DNA from: Nodularia sp. LEGE 06071 | Lineage (GTDB): Bacteria > Cyanobacteriota > Cyanobacteriia > Cyanobacteriales > Nostocaceae | Reading direction: 5' to 3' | Assembly: GCF_015207755.1 (NCBI RefSeq) | Contig: NZ_JADEWH010000001.1 | Coordinates: forward strand, 744,001-808,000 | DNA: 64,000 bases | Shown: in pieces, positions 52,623 through 61,093 of the stretch | Position numbering within the stretch: the first letter of the stretch is position 1 | How the letters are laid out: every line of letters begins with the position of its first letter | The notes under the pieces: generated by a model | The model's input: only the letters and a program-made list of their open reading frames with translations | Database searches by the model: none | What the model was told of the DNA's origin: nothing | Position numbers and translations under genes: made by a program

Positions 52623-52655
52623 AGATCCCCGACTTCTTAGAGAAGTCGGGGATCT
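52623..52655. repeat. 15-base perfect palindromic repeat
   Basis: AGATCCCCGACTTCT and AGAAGTCGGGGATCT flank the three-base loop TAG, giving a very stable hairpin. I recall CCCCGACTTCTT hairpins as widespread dispersed elements in Nostocales genomes. It has no T tail and sits behind another terminator. Confidence 0.85.
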
Positions 52656-52841
52656 ATATCCTCAAGGTTTTATGTTTAATTATGTTGACCTACTTAATTT
52701 ATTCAGAAAATATTTCTGGTTCAATTGTCAAGGATAAGCAATAGTTCTTTAATGGCACAAGCCCCTGATTTATAGCTGGGGACTGGGTAGTACGGGCGGG
52801 GTTACTTTTGACTTTTGATTTTTGACTTCCGCTTTGCGGCG

Positions 52842-55800
52842 CTAGCTATGCCAAGCTTGATAAAACGCTGGATAAGTCATAGTTTGGGCGCAGTGCCAGA
52901 TAACTTTGTAAGCCTCATTTGATAAGTGATTTTTTAAAGTGGTGACAACTGCTGCCATATTCTCAGCTTCTGTTAACAATTTTCTTAAACTCTCTGCCGC
53001 TAGCCTACGGATATCTTCAGATTGAGAATCACGAATTAACTCCACTAATGCAGTGATCGCAGTGGGATTATTGGGTGCTATATTTCTTAAACTCTCTGCC
53101 GCTAGCCTACGGATATATTCAGATTGAGAATCACGAATTAACTCCACTAATGCAGTGATAGCAGTGGGATTATTGGGTGCTATTTTTCCTAAACTCTCTG
53201 CCGCTTGCCAACGGGTATCTTCAGATTGAGAATCACGAATTAACTCCACTAATGCAGTGATAGCAGTGGGATTATTGGGTGCTATTTTTCCTAAACTCTC
53301 TGCCGCTTGCCAACGGGTATATTCAGATTGAGAATCACGAATTAACTCCTCTAATGCAGTGATAGCAGTGGGATTATTGGGTGCTATTTTTGCTAAAATC
53401 AATGCCGCTTGCCTACGGGTATCTTCAGATTGAGAATCATGAATTAACTCCACTAATGCAGTGATAGCAGTGGGATTATTGGGTGCTATTTTTCCTAAAA
53501 TCAATGCCGCTTGCATACGGATATCTTCAGATTGAGAATCACGAATTAACTCCACTAATGCAGTGATAGCAGTGGGATTATTGGGTGCTATTTTTCCTAA
53601 ACTCTCTGCCGCTTGCATACGAGTCGATTTAGATTGAGAATCACGAATTAACTCCACTAATGCAGTGATAGCAGTGGGATTATTGGGTGCTATTTTTTCC
53701 AAAATCAATGCCGCTTGCCTACGGGTATCTTCAGATTGAGAATCATGAATTAACTCCACTAATTCAGTGATCACAGTGGGATCATTGGGTGCTATTTTTC
53801 CTAAAATCAATGCCGCTTGCCTACGGGTATCTTCAGATTGAGAATCACGAATTAACTCCTCTAATGCAGTGATTACAGTGGGATTATTGGGTGCTATTTT
53901 TCCTAAAATCTCTGCCGCTTGCATACGAGTATCTTTATCTTGAGAATCACGAATTAACTCCTCTAATGCAGTGACCGCAGTGGGATTATTGGCTGCTATT
54001 TTTCCTAAAGTCGATGCCGCTTGCATACGGGTATATTCAGATTGAGAATCACGAATTAACTCCACTAATGCAGTGATCGCAGTGGGATTATTGGCTGCTA
54101 TTTTTCCTAAAGTCGATGCCGCTTGCATACGGGTATATTCATCTTGAGAATCACGAATTAACTCCACTAATGCAGTGATCACAGTGGGATTATTGGGTGC
54201 TATTTTTTCTAAGATCAATGCCACTTGCCAACGGGTATCTTCATCTTGAGAATCACGAATTAACTCCACTAATGCAGTGATCACAGTGGGATTATTGGGT
54301 GCTATTTTTTCTAAAATCTGTGCCGCTTGCCAACGGGTATCTTCATCTTGAGAATCACGAATTAACTCCACTAATGCAGTGATCACAGTGGGATTATTCG
54401 GTGCTATATTTTCTAAAATCAATGCCGCTTGCCAACGGGTATATTCATCTTGAGAATCACGAATTAACTCCACTAATGCAGTGATCGCAGTGGGATTATG
54501 CGGCGCTATTTTTCCTAACCTATCTGCCGCTTGCCTACGGATATATTCATCTTGAGAATCACGAATTAACTCTTCTAATGCAGTGATAGCTTTTTTGTGA
54601 TCTGTTTCTATGAGTACAGCCCTAGCATTCTGTGCTTTAATATTTAAATAACCAAAGCCCCATCTGACGATTTGCTGCACAATTGCATCTGCCAAACCAC
54701 AATCTTTAAACTCGGCAATTCCGGCCGCGGCTAGAAAATAGGCACGGTATTCATAAAATCCTTTCCAATCAGGAATTTGACTCTGACTTTTACACCCATC
54801 CTCAAATTCTACCAATGCCTGAATAAATTCTTTCTTCTGCTCTTCTTTTTTCTGCTCTTTTTTTATATCTTCTCGTCCCAACCACAGCAAAATTACCTCT
54901 TTCCACTGTGGTTCAAATATGCGATAGGTTCCTTGTTCTGGGTTCTCAGGAACGTGATTCAGAAAATAGTCCCAATCCTCAACAGCTAAGGCTGCAAAAT
55001 ATTCCTCAAAGGTGGCATGGTAGAAGGCATAAACTTTTTCTTGGCTGGGAGATTCAGCCGCAATTCCTACATGATTTAGCCAGCCGAGTTGTAATGCTTG
55101 GTAAAATAGTGAAGTTTCATCATCTGGATATCCCAGTTCCTCACTGATAAAACTTTCCCGCAACCGGAACCGCGAACTACCTTCATTGATATCCCGCAGG
55201 GCTAAACTTCCTAAAGCTTGGTTTAACTCTCGTTTTTCTTTTTTCTGGGTGGGGAAACGGTTTTGTTTCCAAGTGTAGAACTGCTGCACACACTGAGAAT
55301 ACAGTCCCGCCTTGGTCTCTGGTAAATTCCCCTCTTCACTTTGCCACATACTACATAACAGCGTTAACCGCAGGGGAGTTTGCACCAAATCCCGCAAGCG
55401 CACCCGTTCAGTTGAGTTTAATTCTGTCTTTAACCGTTCTCCTTTTTCAATATCTTCCACAAACCAGTTATCAATAAACTGATGCACCTGTTGGGGATAG
55501 TCAAAGTCCAGTAGGCGATAGGTTTCAAAGGTTTCTAGGGCATTACGATCTGCTTGCCAAACATTTAGCCGACAAGTTAACACTACCCGCGATGAACGCC
55601 CTACCCATCCAGTTAACTGACGAGAAATTTCTTCTAATGGCTGTTGAGACGCTGAACCTGCTGATATTTCATCCACCCCATCCAACAGCAGCCACACTCG
55701 CCCTTGCTGAATTTGGTTTGTCAAGTCATCCCGGACTTCTTGAGTTAGTTGTGTGGGCAGAATTGCTTGCTGAAGCCAATTTTGATCTATATAGGTTTGA

Positions 55801-56510
55801 ATATCTGTAAAATTGCCATTTCGCGCCAAGTCTGCTAGAGAAATCCAGATTGGTAAGCCTAAATATTTGTCTAATACCCAAAAAGCAACGGTTTGCAGTA
55901 GAGTTGTTTTCCCTGCACCCGGTTCTCCAATTACTGCTATCTGCTTACCTTTGGTTTTACCTTCGCCCTGTTCTAGAATTTGACTGAAAAAAGCTTCATG
56001 TTCAAATCGCTGCTGGGTTTCATACTCCGGTTCATAAAGACGTGTTCCCGCATCTGGCAAAAAGTCCTCTTTGTTGCGTTTCTCTGGTTTCTTTCTCTCC
56101 ACCAGTGCTAGGGGAACATAAATCTGCTTTCTTTCTTTTTTGGCGGATTCATCTTGCATCAGAAGGTTGCTGGTTATCCGGCGCTGCGGTTCCAGCATTT
56201 TGTTACATACTTCGCGCCAGTTGATGAGAGTCGTTGTAGTTTCAGGTGGCGGAGTCGTAGGTATTTCATCGATTAAGTCTGTTAGTTCTAAATTTAAGGC
56301 TTTGGCGATCGCAATGGCACTTTTCTTGCTAACAGTTGTACCACTGAAAAACCGTTCAACAGTTTTTTCACTTACACCCGCTTCCGTCGCAATATCCAAG
56401 TCAGTCCAAAGGTTGCCATCATAATCACGTTTCGCTGCTTTAGCCTCTTGTAGTTTCTCTTTTCCTTTTGCATTGACTCCAACACTATTGCGGTTCCGTG
56501 TTTCTCCCAT
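52842..56510 (-). CDS. HTH-NACHT-HEAT repeat protein (bacterial NLR-like)
   Basis: A 1222-residue STAND protein. Residues 35-80 form an XRE-like helix-turn-helix (LDIATEAGVSEKTVERFFSG). A NACHT NTPase follows: Walker A GEPGAGKT at 195-202, Walker B VWLLLDGVDE at 272-281, sensor-like VVLTCRLNVW at 309-318, and the winged-helix/FYHATFEEYFAAL segment at 496-508. Residues 637-1180 are sixteen 34-residue HEAT-like repeats; a 42-residue cap ends the protein. The layout of N-terminal module, NACHT switch and repeat sensor is that of NLR-like proteins, some of which (bNACHT) defend against phage. An HTH may instead mean gene control. No canonical effector domain is seen. Confidence 0.9.
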   Translation of the reverse strand: MGETRNRNSVGVNAKGKEKLQEAKAAKRDYDGNLWTDLDIATEAGVSEKTVERFFSGTTVSKKSAIAIAKALNLELTDLIDEIPTTPPPETTTTLINWREVCNKMLEPQRRITSNLLMQDESAKKERKQIYVPLALVERKKPEKRNKEDFLPDAGTRLYEPEYETQQRFEHEAFFSQILEQGEGKTKGKQIAVIGEPGAGKTTLLQTVAFWVLDKYLGLPIWISLADLARNGNFTDIQTYIDQNWLQQAILPTQLTQEVRDDLTNQIQQGRVWLLLDGVDEISAGSASQQPLEEISRQLTGWVGRSSRVVLTCRLNVWQADRNALETFETYRLLDFDYPQQVHQFIDNWFVEDIEKGERLKTELNSTERVRLRDLVQTPLRLTLLCSMWQSEEGNLPETKAGLYSQCVQQFYTWKQNRFPTQKKEKRELNQALGSLALRDINEGSSRFRLRESFISEELGYPDDETSLFYQALQLGWLNHVGIAAESPSQEKVYAFYHATFEEYFAALAVEDWDYFLNHVPENPEQGTYRIFEPQWKEVILLWLGREDIKKEQKKEEQKKEFIQALVEFEDGCKSQSQIPDWKGFYEYRAYFLAAAGIAEFKDCGLADAIVQQIVRWGFGYLNIKAQNARAVLIETDHKKAITALEELIRDSQDEYIRRQAADRLGKIAPHNPTAITALVELIRDSQDEYTRWQAALILENIAPNNPTVITALVELIRDSQDEDTRWQAAQILEKIAPNNPTVITALVELIRDSQDEDTRWQVALILEKIAPNNPTVITALVELIRDSQDEYTRMQAASTLGKIAANNPTAITALVELIRDSQSEYTRMQAASTLGKIAANNPTAVTALEELIRDSQDKDTRMQAAEILGKIAPNNPTVITALEELIRDSQSEDTRRQAALILGKIAPNDPTVITELVELIHDSQSEDTRRQAALILEKIAPNNPTAITALVELIRDSQSKSTRMQAAESLGKIAPNNPTAITALVELIRDSQSEDIRMQAALILGKIAPNNPTAITALVELIHDSQSEDTRRQAALILAKIAPNNPTAITALEELIRDSQSEYTRWQAAESLGKIAPNNPTAITALVELIRDSQSEDTRWQAAESLGKIAPNNPTAITALVELIRDSQSEYIRRLAAESLRNIAPNNPTAITALVELIRDSQSEDIRRLAAESLRKLLTEAENMAAVVTTLKNHLSNEAYKVIWHCAQTMTYPAFYQAWHS
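52971..54602 (-). repeat. Sixteen-copy 102-bp repeat array
   Basis: Sixteen in-frame units of exactly 102 bases (34 codons). Units are nearly identical in DNA as well as protein (NNPTAITALVELIRDSQ core). Differences concentrate in codons for residues 18-23 (SED/DEY/DKD then T/I and R then W/R/M) and 27-31 of the unit, plus Ala/Val at residue 5. The high DNA identity implies recent expansion or gene conversion. The first and last units are the most diverged. Confidence 0.92.
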
Positions 56511-56683
56511 AGTTAATGTATTGGCGCGGTTGAGGATATTTCTACTTTAGGAGATTGATTGATTTTAGCAGGGTCAGAAAAGGTCATTTAATCTCTGTCC
56601 CTGTCCTGTCCTTAAATGTCCAGCGTAGCACTGATCACTCAATGTACCTTTGTCTCATAACCACTTGAAACGGAGTGATGACA

Positions 56684-56908
56684 ATGACAATGGTGAATCA
56701 GAACCCACAACCAACCGCGCCAGCGAGAGAAGAAATTAATCTGAAGCCTCAGCAAGCTATCTCAGTACTTGGCTCTAATATCCCATACCAAGTTGATATT
56801 ACACCTGTATTGCTGCAAAATCCTGATAGTCCCTTTGCGATCGCCTTAAGTGTCGCCATTGTTCTGAGTGCGATCGCACGATTGATAAAAACTATAAAAT
56901 CTAGCTAG
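56684..56908 (+). CDS. Small membrane protein divergent from the NACHT gene
   Basis: About 74 residues, starting MTMVNQN from ATG 56684; GGAG at 56672-56675 sits eight bases before it (ATG 56690 and 56678 are alternatives). A disordered Pro/Gln-rich N-terminus and a short central segment (VLGSNIPYQVDITPVLLQNP) precede one transmembrane helix (FAIALSVAIVLSAIARLI) and a basic tail. Two HIP1 sites lie in the helix coding region. Function is unknown; its start lies 173 bases from that of the NACHT gene, so a shared control region is likely. Confidence 0.6.
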   Translation: MTMVNQNPQPTAPAREEINLKPQQAISVLGSNIPYQVDITPVLLQNPDSPFAIALSVAIVLSAIARLIKTIKSS

Positions 56909-56912
56909 AAAA

Positions 56913-57018
56913 GTAGGTTGGGTTGTTCGCGTCAGCGTTGCGGAGCAAGGAACGACACCCAACATTACTCTACATTTGGTTTGCTGCGTTGGGTTGATCT
57001 GTGCTTAACCCAACCTAC
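56913..57018. mobile_element. MITE-like element with 12-base terminal inverted repeats
   Basis: GTAGGTTGGGTT (56913-56924) and AACCCAACCTAC (57007-57018) are perfect terminal inverted repeats of a 106-base non-coding element; internal ACACCCAACATT and GTTGGGTTG parts add further pairing. GTAGGTTGGGTT elements of this type are, from memory, abundant in cyanobacterial genomes. No direct repeat of the target site is obvious. Confidence 0.75.
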
Positions 57019-57094
57019 AATTAAGTCTAATTTTGGGTTTGCAAACAGTTTTAATATAAAGATGCATAAATAGAATTTAACTAGAAATCCAGTT

Positions 57095-57131
57095 CCCCTC
57101 CTCGCTTGCGGGGAGGGGTTAGGGGTGGGTT
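57095..57131. repeat. Dispersed hairpin repeat, copy 2
   Basis: CCCCTCC pairs with GGAGGGG around TCGCTTGC, with tail TTAGGGGTGGGTT. Same element as at 50676-50714, one base pair shorter in the stem. Confidence 0.8.
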
Positions 57132-57217
57132 CGAAATAATATGCAGCCTCACAAATAATTGGTATAACAACTGACAGTTAACTATAAAATTCCTACCCGC
57201 TCCCTGTTCCTTGTTGA

Positions 57218-57457
57218 TTACATTTTGCCGTGCTGCATTACTTGTTGCAGATGATGGCGAATTTCTTGGGCTTGTTCTATTTCAGATTTCTGCAATTTTT
57301 GAAATAACTCTACACAGGGCTGAGATTTCATTTCCTGTGCATCTTTGATGTAAGAATCGTAAGCCTTTACTGCTTCAGCTTTATTGTGCAGAACGGTGAT
57401 AAAGTCATACTCTAAGTTGCTAATTGCTTGTTGAGATTGTCCGTTACCTGTAGTCAT
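57218..57457 (-). CDS. Small helical protein, ferritin-like look
   Basis: A 79-residue protein of two amphipathic helices (YDFITVLHNKAEAVKAYDSY and VELFQKLQKSEIEQAQEIRH) with Glu and His residues spaced as in ferritin-like helix pairs (E-x-x-H is not strict). AAGGAG lies just before the ATG at 57457. It resembles small conserved cyanobacterial proteins, perhaps stress-related, but no function is assigned. Confidence 0.7.
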   Translation of the reverse strand: MTTGNGQSQQAISNLEYDFITVLHNKAEAVKAYDSYIKDAQEMKSQPCVELFQKLQKSEIEQAQEIRHHLQQVMQHGKM

Positions 57458-57561
57458 AAAATTATTCTCCTTGAGGTGACTAATTAATTTCTACTCATCC
57501 TCAAAGAGTTATTCATCTCCCCAAAAGCGTAGGAAAAGATACGCCTCAGAGAATTTTAGCA

Positions 57562-58065
57562 TCAATGGTCATCTTGCCTTTCTATACTTTCTTGATGGGT
57601 AATGGGGCAGAACTTGGTGTTAGCACTCATGCAATCCATGTGTGGTGTTTTGGCACATACCAGCAGTAAACCACCCAAAACAAACAGCAAACCACAAATT
57701 GCGGCTGTCTTCACCCCAGAAATCTCTAATGCTCCGTGAACTACGACTTCCCGCAATAGAGATACAATTGTGACCTCAACTGCTACTCCCACAGAAATAC
57801 TATGTTCTTGCAAATAGACCATTAGTAGCCGAAATAACTCGACCAATATCAACACAAATAGTATTTTTGCCGTTACCTGTTGATACTCTAATGACTGCAT
57901 GATGGCGATAAATATGCCCCACAACTGGATCAGCATGACGGCGAACAAACCAAAACATAAGACAATCACAATTAAGTCTTGGAAGGCTTCCATGTTGCGA
58001 ACTATTGTGTGTCTATCCAGCCAGCGATCGCAAAATAAAAATCGACTCTTGGCGCGCTTGTACAT
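57562..58065 (-). CDS. Phosphate-starvation-inducible PsiE-like membrane protein
   Basis: A 167-residue protein with four membrane helices (FQDLIVIVLCFGLFAVMLIQ, ILFVLILVELFRLLMVYL, VAVEVTIVSLLREVVVHG, AAICGLLFVLGGLLLV), matching the PsiE family. The conserved ELFR and LREVVVHG motifs are present. The role is unknown; E. coli psiE is phosphate-starvation induced. The tail contains two Cys/His-bearing segments (DCMSANTKFCPITH), unusual for the family. MYKRAKSRFLFCDRWLDR at the start is typical, so the long form is chosen. Confidence 0.82.
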   Translation of the reverse strand: MYKRAKSRFLFCDRWLDRHTIVRNMEAFQDLIVIVLCFGLFAVMLIQLWGIFIAIMQSLEYQQVTAKILFVLILVELFRLLMVYLQEHSISVGVAVEVTIVSLLREVVVHGALEISGVKTAAICGLLFVLGGLLLVCAKTPHMDCMSANTKFCPITHQESIERQDDH

Positions 58066-58155
58066 TTATTTTTCTATTCCCATCTGGTCAAGTTCAGACC
58101 ACACCAGTTAGTCCACCCATTAATCTCATATTATGTAAAATTAAGAGATTACGCC

Positions 58156-59070
58156 TCAGCGAGGTTGGTAATTTAAATTTTGTACTTGTTGCAACAATTG
58201 TTCGGCATTCCTAGCCCATTGGGGATTACCTTGAGCATTGTATAAATCTTTGGCATATTGCAAAACTTGCGTTGCTTGTGCATATTGCTTTTGCTGCATA
58301 AAAACTAACCCAGCGCCATAATAAGCATTGGGATAATTAGCATTAGCTGCGGCTGATTTTCTAAAAGCTTCTAATGCTTCTTGATTTTTGCCTTCATTAA
58401 ACCAAATTGTACCGAGATTGTAATGAGCTTCAGGATATTTGGGATTAATTTTAATAGCTTGGCGAAAGGCATCTCTAGCTGGATTGATTTTACCTTGCTG
58501 GAGATAACACATTCCTAGATGATAGGGTGCTTCTGGGGAATTTTTACTATACTCTATCGCTTTTTTAAAAGATGCGATCGCTCTATCCCAATCTTGTTGC
58601 TGCTGTCGTAGCAATCCCAAGTTATAGTGGGCAAAACCTAGCTTGGGGTCTAGTTCTAAGGCTCGTTCTAAATAATCACCCGCTTGCTGTAAATTACTTC
58701 CTTCTAATAACGCCCCACCTAAATTAGCAAAGGCTGGGGCAAATTTGGGGTCAGCTTGTGTTGCTTGATAAAAGGCATCAGCCGCCGGTTTTAATTGTCC
58801 TGTTTGTCGCAGTGCTAACCCTAAATTATAATGCGCTGCTGCTAAATTGGGATCTAGTTGAGTTGCTTGTTGAAAAGCTGCGATCGCATCTTGGACTCTT
58901 CCCGCCTGAATTGCCTGTAAACCTTGATTTAACAAAATTGTGGATGTTGGCAAACTATATTGTGCTAATAAGGGTGTGGGGTAACTAGGTGATGGGAAAA
59001 GCATACTTTCACCAAGTATGACTAAACTCACTATCCCGACAATAGGATATTGATAAAATGATAATTCCAT
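58156..59070 (-). CDS. Tetratricopeptide repeat protein
   Basis: About 304 residues: a short N-terminal hydrophobic segment (YPIVGIVSLVILGESMLF), possibly an anchor or signal peptide, and about seven TPR units with the consensus pattern (AIAAFQQATQLDPNLAAAHYNLG; ALEAFRKSAAANANYPNAYYGAG). It is likely a protein-interaction scaffold at the membrane or periplasm. ATG at 59070 (MELSFYQY) is preferred to a GTG 18 bases earlier. Confidence 0.88.
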   Translation of the reverse strand: MELSFYQYPIVGIVSLVILGESMLFPSPSYPTPLLAQYSLPTSTILLNQGLQAIQAGRVQDAIAAFQQATQLDPNLAAAHYNLGLALRQTGQLKPAADAFYQATQADPKFAPAFANLGGALLEGSNLQQAGDYLERALELDPKLGFAHYNLGLLRQQQQDWDRAIASFKKAIEYSKNSPEAPYHLGMCYLQQGKINPARDAFRQAIKINPKYPEAHYNLGTIWFNEGKNQEALEAFRKSAAANANYPNAYYGAGLVFMQQKQYAQATQVLQYAKDLYNAQGNPQWARNAEQLLQQVQNLNYQPR

Positions 59071-59599
59071 TGGTTCTTTAACTCCCACCAGTTTTATTTA
59101 CCTTGACTTGAACTCAAAAAGGCTTTTTCCTACTTCCCATTGTCTCTTATCCCCATAGGAGTCCCCGGATTACCCACTCCCTACCTACGAAAGTAAGTAT
59201 GGCTACGCCACGCAAGCTATTAAAAATTAAAGCGGATGACTATATATTTACGAATTATTACGCAATACAATTAAAACAGTGTATGATATTCAGACTGATT
59301 TAAGATTTAGTAGTTCCTGTGCGCTTATCCTCAGCATTTATTCCTGGTTTCAGAAATAACTGCATTTTCAGGTAGTAGTGGCAAAACTGACTGAACTTTT
59401 TCTTGGTAGTCACGTCAAGCATAAGTAATTCGCAATTGATCTATTTTTCATGCCCTGTAATTAAAAGTGCAGAGCTATTTTTCATAGTCATTTGATCAGT
59501 TGTGGAGATGTTTTAGAAATGATAACTCTGCCATCTTCCTCTGGAATTATGACATTTTTTTACTTCCATACTTGGAGTTTCCATCGATAAAACAACAAT
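59071..59599. other. Divergent intergenic region without a gene
   Basis: About 530 AT-rich bases with no gene. The only features seen are the inverted GTGGCGTAGC-type repeat at 59201-59221 and heptamer-like bits. Confidence 0.4.
59201..59221. repeat. Third copy of the GTGGCGTAGC element, inverted
   Basis: GGCTACGCCACGCAAGCTAT is the reverse complement of the elements at 45562 and 45635 with one or two changes. Confidence 0.75.
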
Positions 59600-60844
59600 A
59601 TGCTTCATAAAATTCGCCGTTTTTGGAGTCAATTTTTTAATAAATCGAGAAAAGTCAATAATGAACCACTGAATAAAGTCAGTCTAGTTGTCATTATTGT
59701 GATTGACATTTTTATATTGCTGAATGTTTTTACGGGATTAGACGATATCAGCAGATGGTATATGAGTCCATCACAGGCTGCTCCATGTTATTTCGAGTGG
59801 CAAAATTATCAAAATCAAACTAGTCCAGGTAAAGACTATGAATTTCTGAGAATTTCCTTGTTGGAGCGTAACAATCAACTCAGTCAAGAGCAAATTTACC
59901 AACAAGCGGAAGCAATACATTTGGGTAAGGTTTCTCAAACTTGCTTGCAGTATGCTAAATCTCAAGACCAGATTAACATCCCCGCCAACCAGCAAATCAT
60001 CAAAACTATTGAGCAGAAGCAAAATCAGATTAGTCAGTTTGAACAAAGCAATCGCAATATTCGGACTCAATATGACTCTAGCCTTTTAGAAAAAATTGCC
60101 GGTCAGTCTCGTCAACAATCAATTAATCTCGTCGGTGCGGAAAAGGCTAAACAAGAGTTAGACCAAAATAACCAGAAAATTTCCACACTGAAACAGGAAA
60201 TTTCTAATTTCAAAAATCAACTGCTGGCTAAACCAGAAAGTATTAATTTTTTAGGTTTACTTAAAAATGAAAATAACTTTAAGCAAGTTGAAGCAAATTA
60301 TCAGCAAGCTGCATTTCGCTATCCAATTATCCAACTGGGTTTTCAGTCGTTATTTCTTGTTCCACTGATTCTTGTGGCTTTGTCAGTTAACAACTTTGCT
60401 CAACGCAGAGAATATGGACTGATTGCGCTGATTAGTTGGCATTTACTGGTAATCTTTTTTCTGCCGCTAATTATAAAAATCTTTGAATCTCTGCAAGTCG
60501 GTGTATTCTTGACATTGATATTTGATATCTTTGGCACCCTTTTCGGTGGTTTGCTGTTCCTGATCAGTTATGTTTATATCTTGCTGATTCCACTTGTGGG
60601 TTTTGGAATTATCCAGCTTTTTCAAAGAATTATTTTGAATACTAAAGCACAGGCAGTTAGGAGAGTTCAAGACTCACGCTGTATTAACTGTGCTAAAAAA
60701 ATTCGGCAGCATGATACATACTGTCCCCATTGTGGTTATTATCAATACGTTGAATGCCCACACTGCCATGATCTTACTTACAAGTATCTCTCCCACTGTC
60801 ATCATTGTGGCACTGGCCAAGATTCTAGCCACAATCACGTCTAA
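59600..60844 (+). CDS. Membrane protein with coiled coil and double zinc ribbon
   Basis: A 414-residue protein of unknown function. One transmembrane helix near residues 28-45; a large soluble region with a Gln/Asn-rich coiled coil (residues 130-215, QQIIKTIEQKQNQISQFEQS and EKAKQELDQNNQKISTLKQE); three hydrophobic segments at about 245-345; then a C-terminal double zinc ribbon with CINCAKKI, YCPHCGYY, ECPHCHDL and CHHCGTGQ. The large loop would be extracytoplasmic if the first helix is a signal anchor. Monocistronic by appearance. Confidence 0.7.
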   Translation: MLHKIRRFWSQFFNKSRKVNNEPLNKVSLVVIIVIDIFILLNVFTGLDDISRWYMSPSQAAPCYFEWQNYQNQTSPGKDYEFLRISLLERNNQLSQEQIYQQAEAIHLGKVSQTCLQYAKSQDQINIPANQQIIKTIEQKQNQISQFEQSNRNIRTQYDSSLLEKIAGQSRQQSINLVGAEKAKQELDQNNQKISTLKQEISNFKNQLLAKPESINFLGLLKNENNFKQVEANYQQAAFRYPIIQLGFQSLFLVPLILVALSVNNFAQRREYGLIALISWHLLVIFFLPLIIKIFESLQVGVFLTLIFDIFGTLFGGLLFLISYVYILLIPLVGFGIIQLFQRIILNTKAQAVRRVQDSRCINCAKKIRQHDTYCPHCGYYQYVECPHCHDLTYKYLSHCHHCGTGQDSSHNHV

Positions 60845-60910
60845 CTGGGTATGGCGATCGCAGATCCAATTTTAGGCAAGCGATCGCCATGATCAATTCG
60901 GGAGGAATAA

Positions 60911-61093
60911 ATGAAAGTATGTTACATAATGTTAGATAATGTTAAATTAATCCAATTACATCGTAGTAAAAGCTAAATTTCTGACTATGAACCTGGAATT
61001 ATTTACGTTGTCTTACTTAATCAAGGACAAAATTATCTGTTTTGGGATGGCATAAACACAAATTCGGCTTATTGTCAAGCAGTTTATTGGTAA
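60911..61093 (+). pseudogene. Small gene broken by an in-frame stop
   Basis: A GGGAGG ribosome-binding site precedes the ATG at 60911. The frame reads MKVCYIMLDNVKLIQLHRSK, one Ser, a TAA at codon 22, then ISDYEPGIIYVVLLNQGQNY and LFWDGINTNSAYCQAVYW before a second stop. The part after the TAA looks like real protein and one base change (TAA from AAA) would join the two halves. No family is recognised; a 21-residue peptide gene is the alternative. Confidence 0.35.

Noticed and set aside
52971-54602. CRISPR array, considered because of the regular 102-base repeats
   Set aside because: Units are contiguous and in frame with no spacers, inside one long gene; it is a protein repeat.
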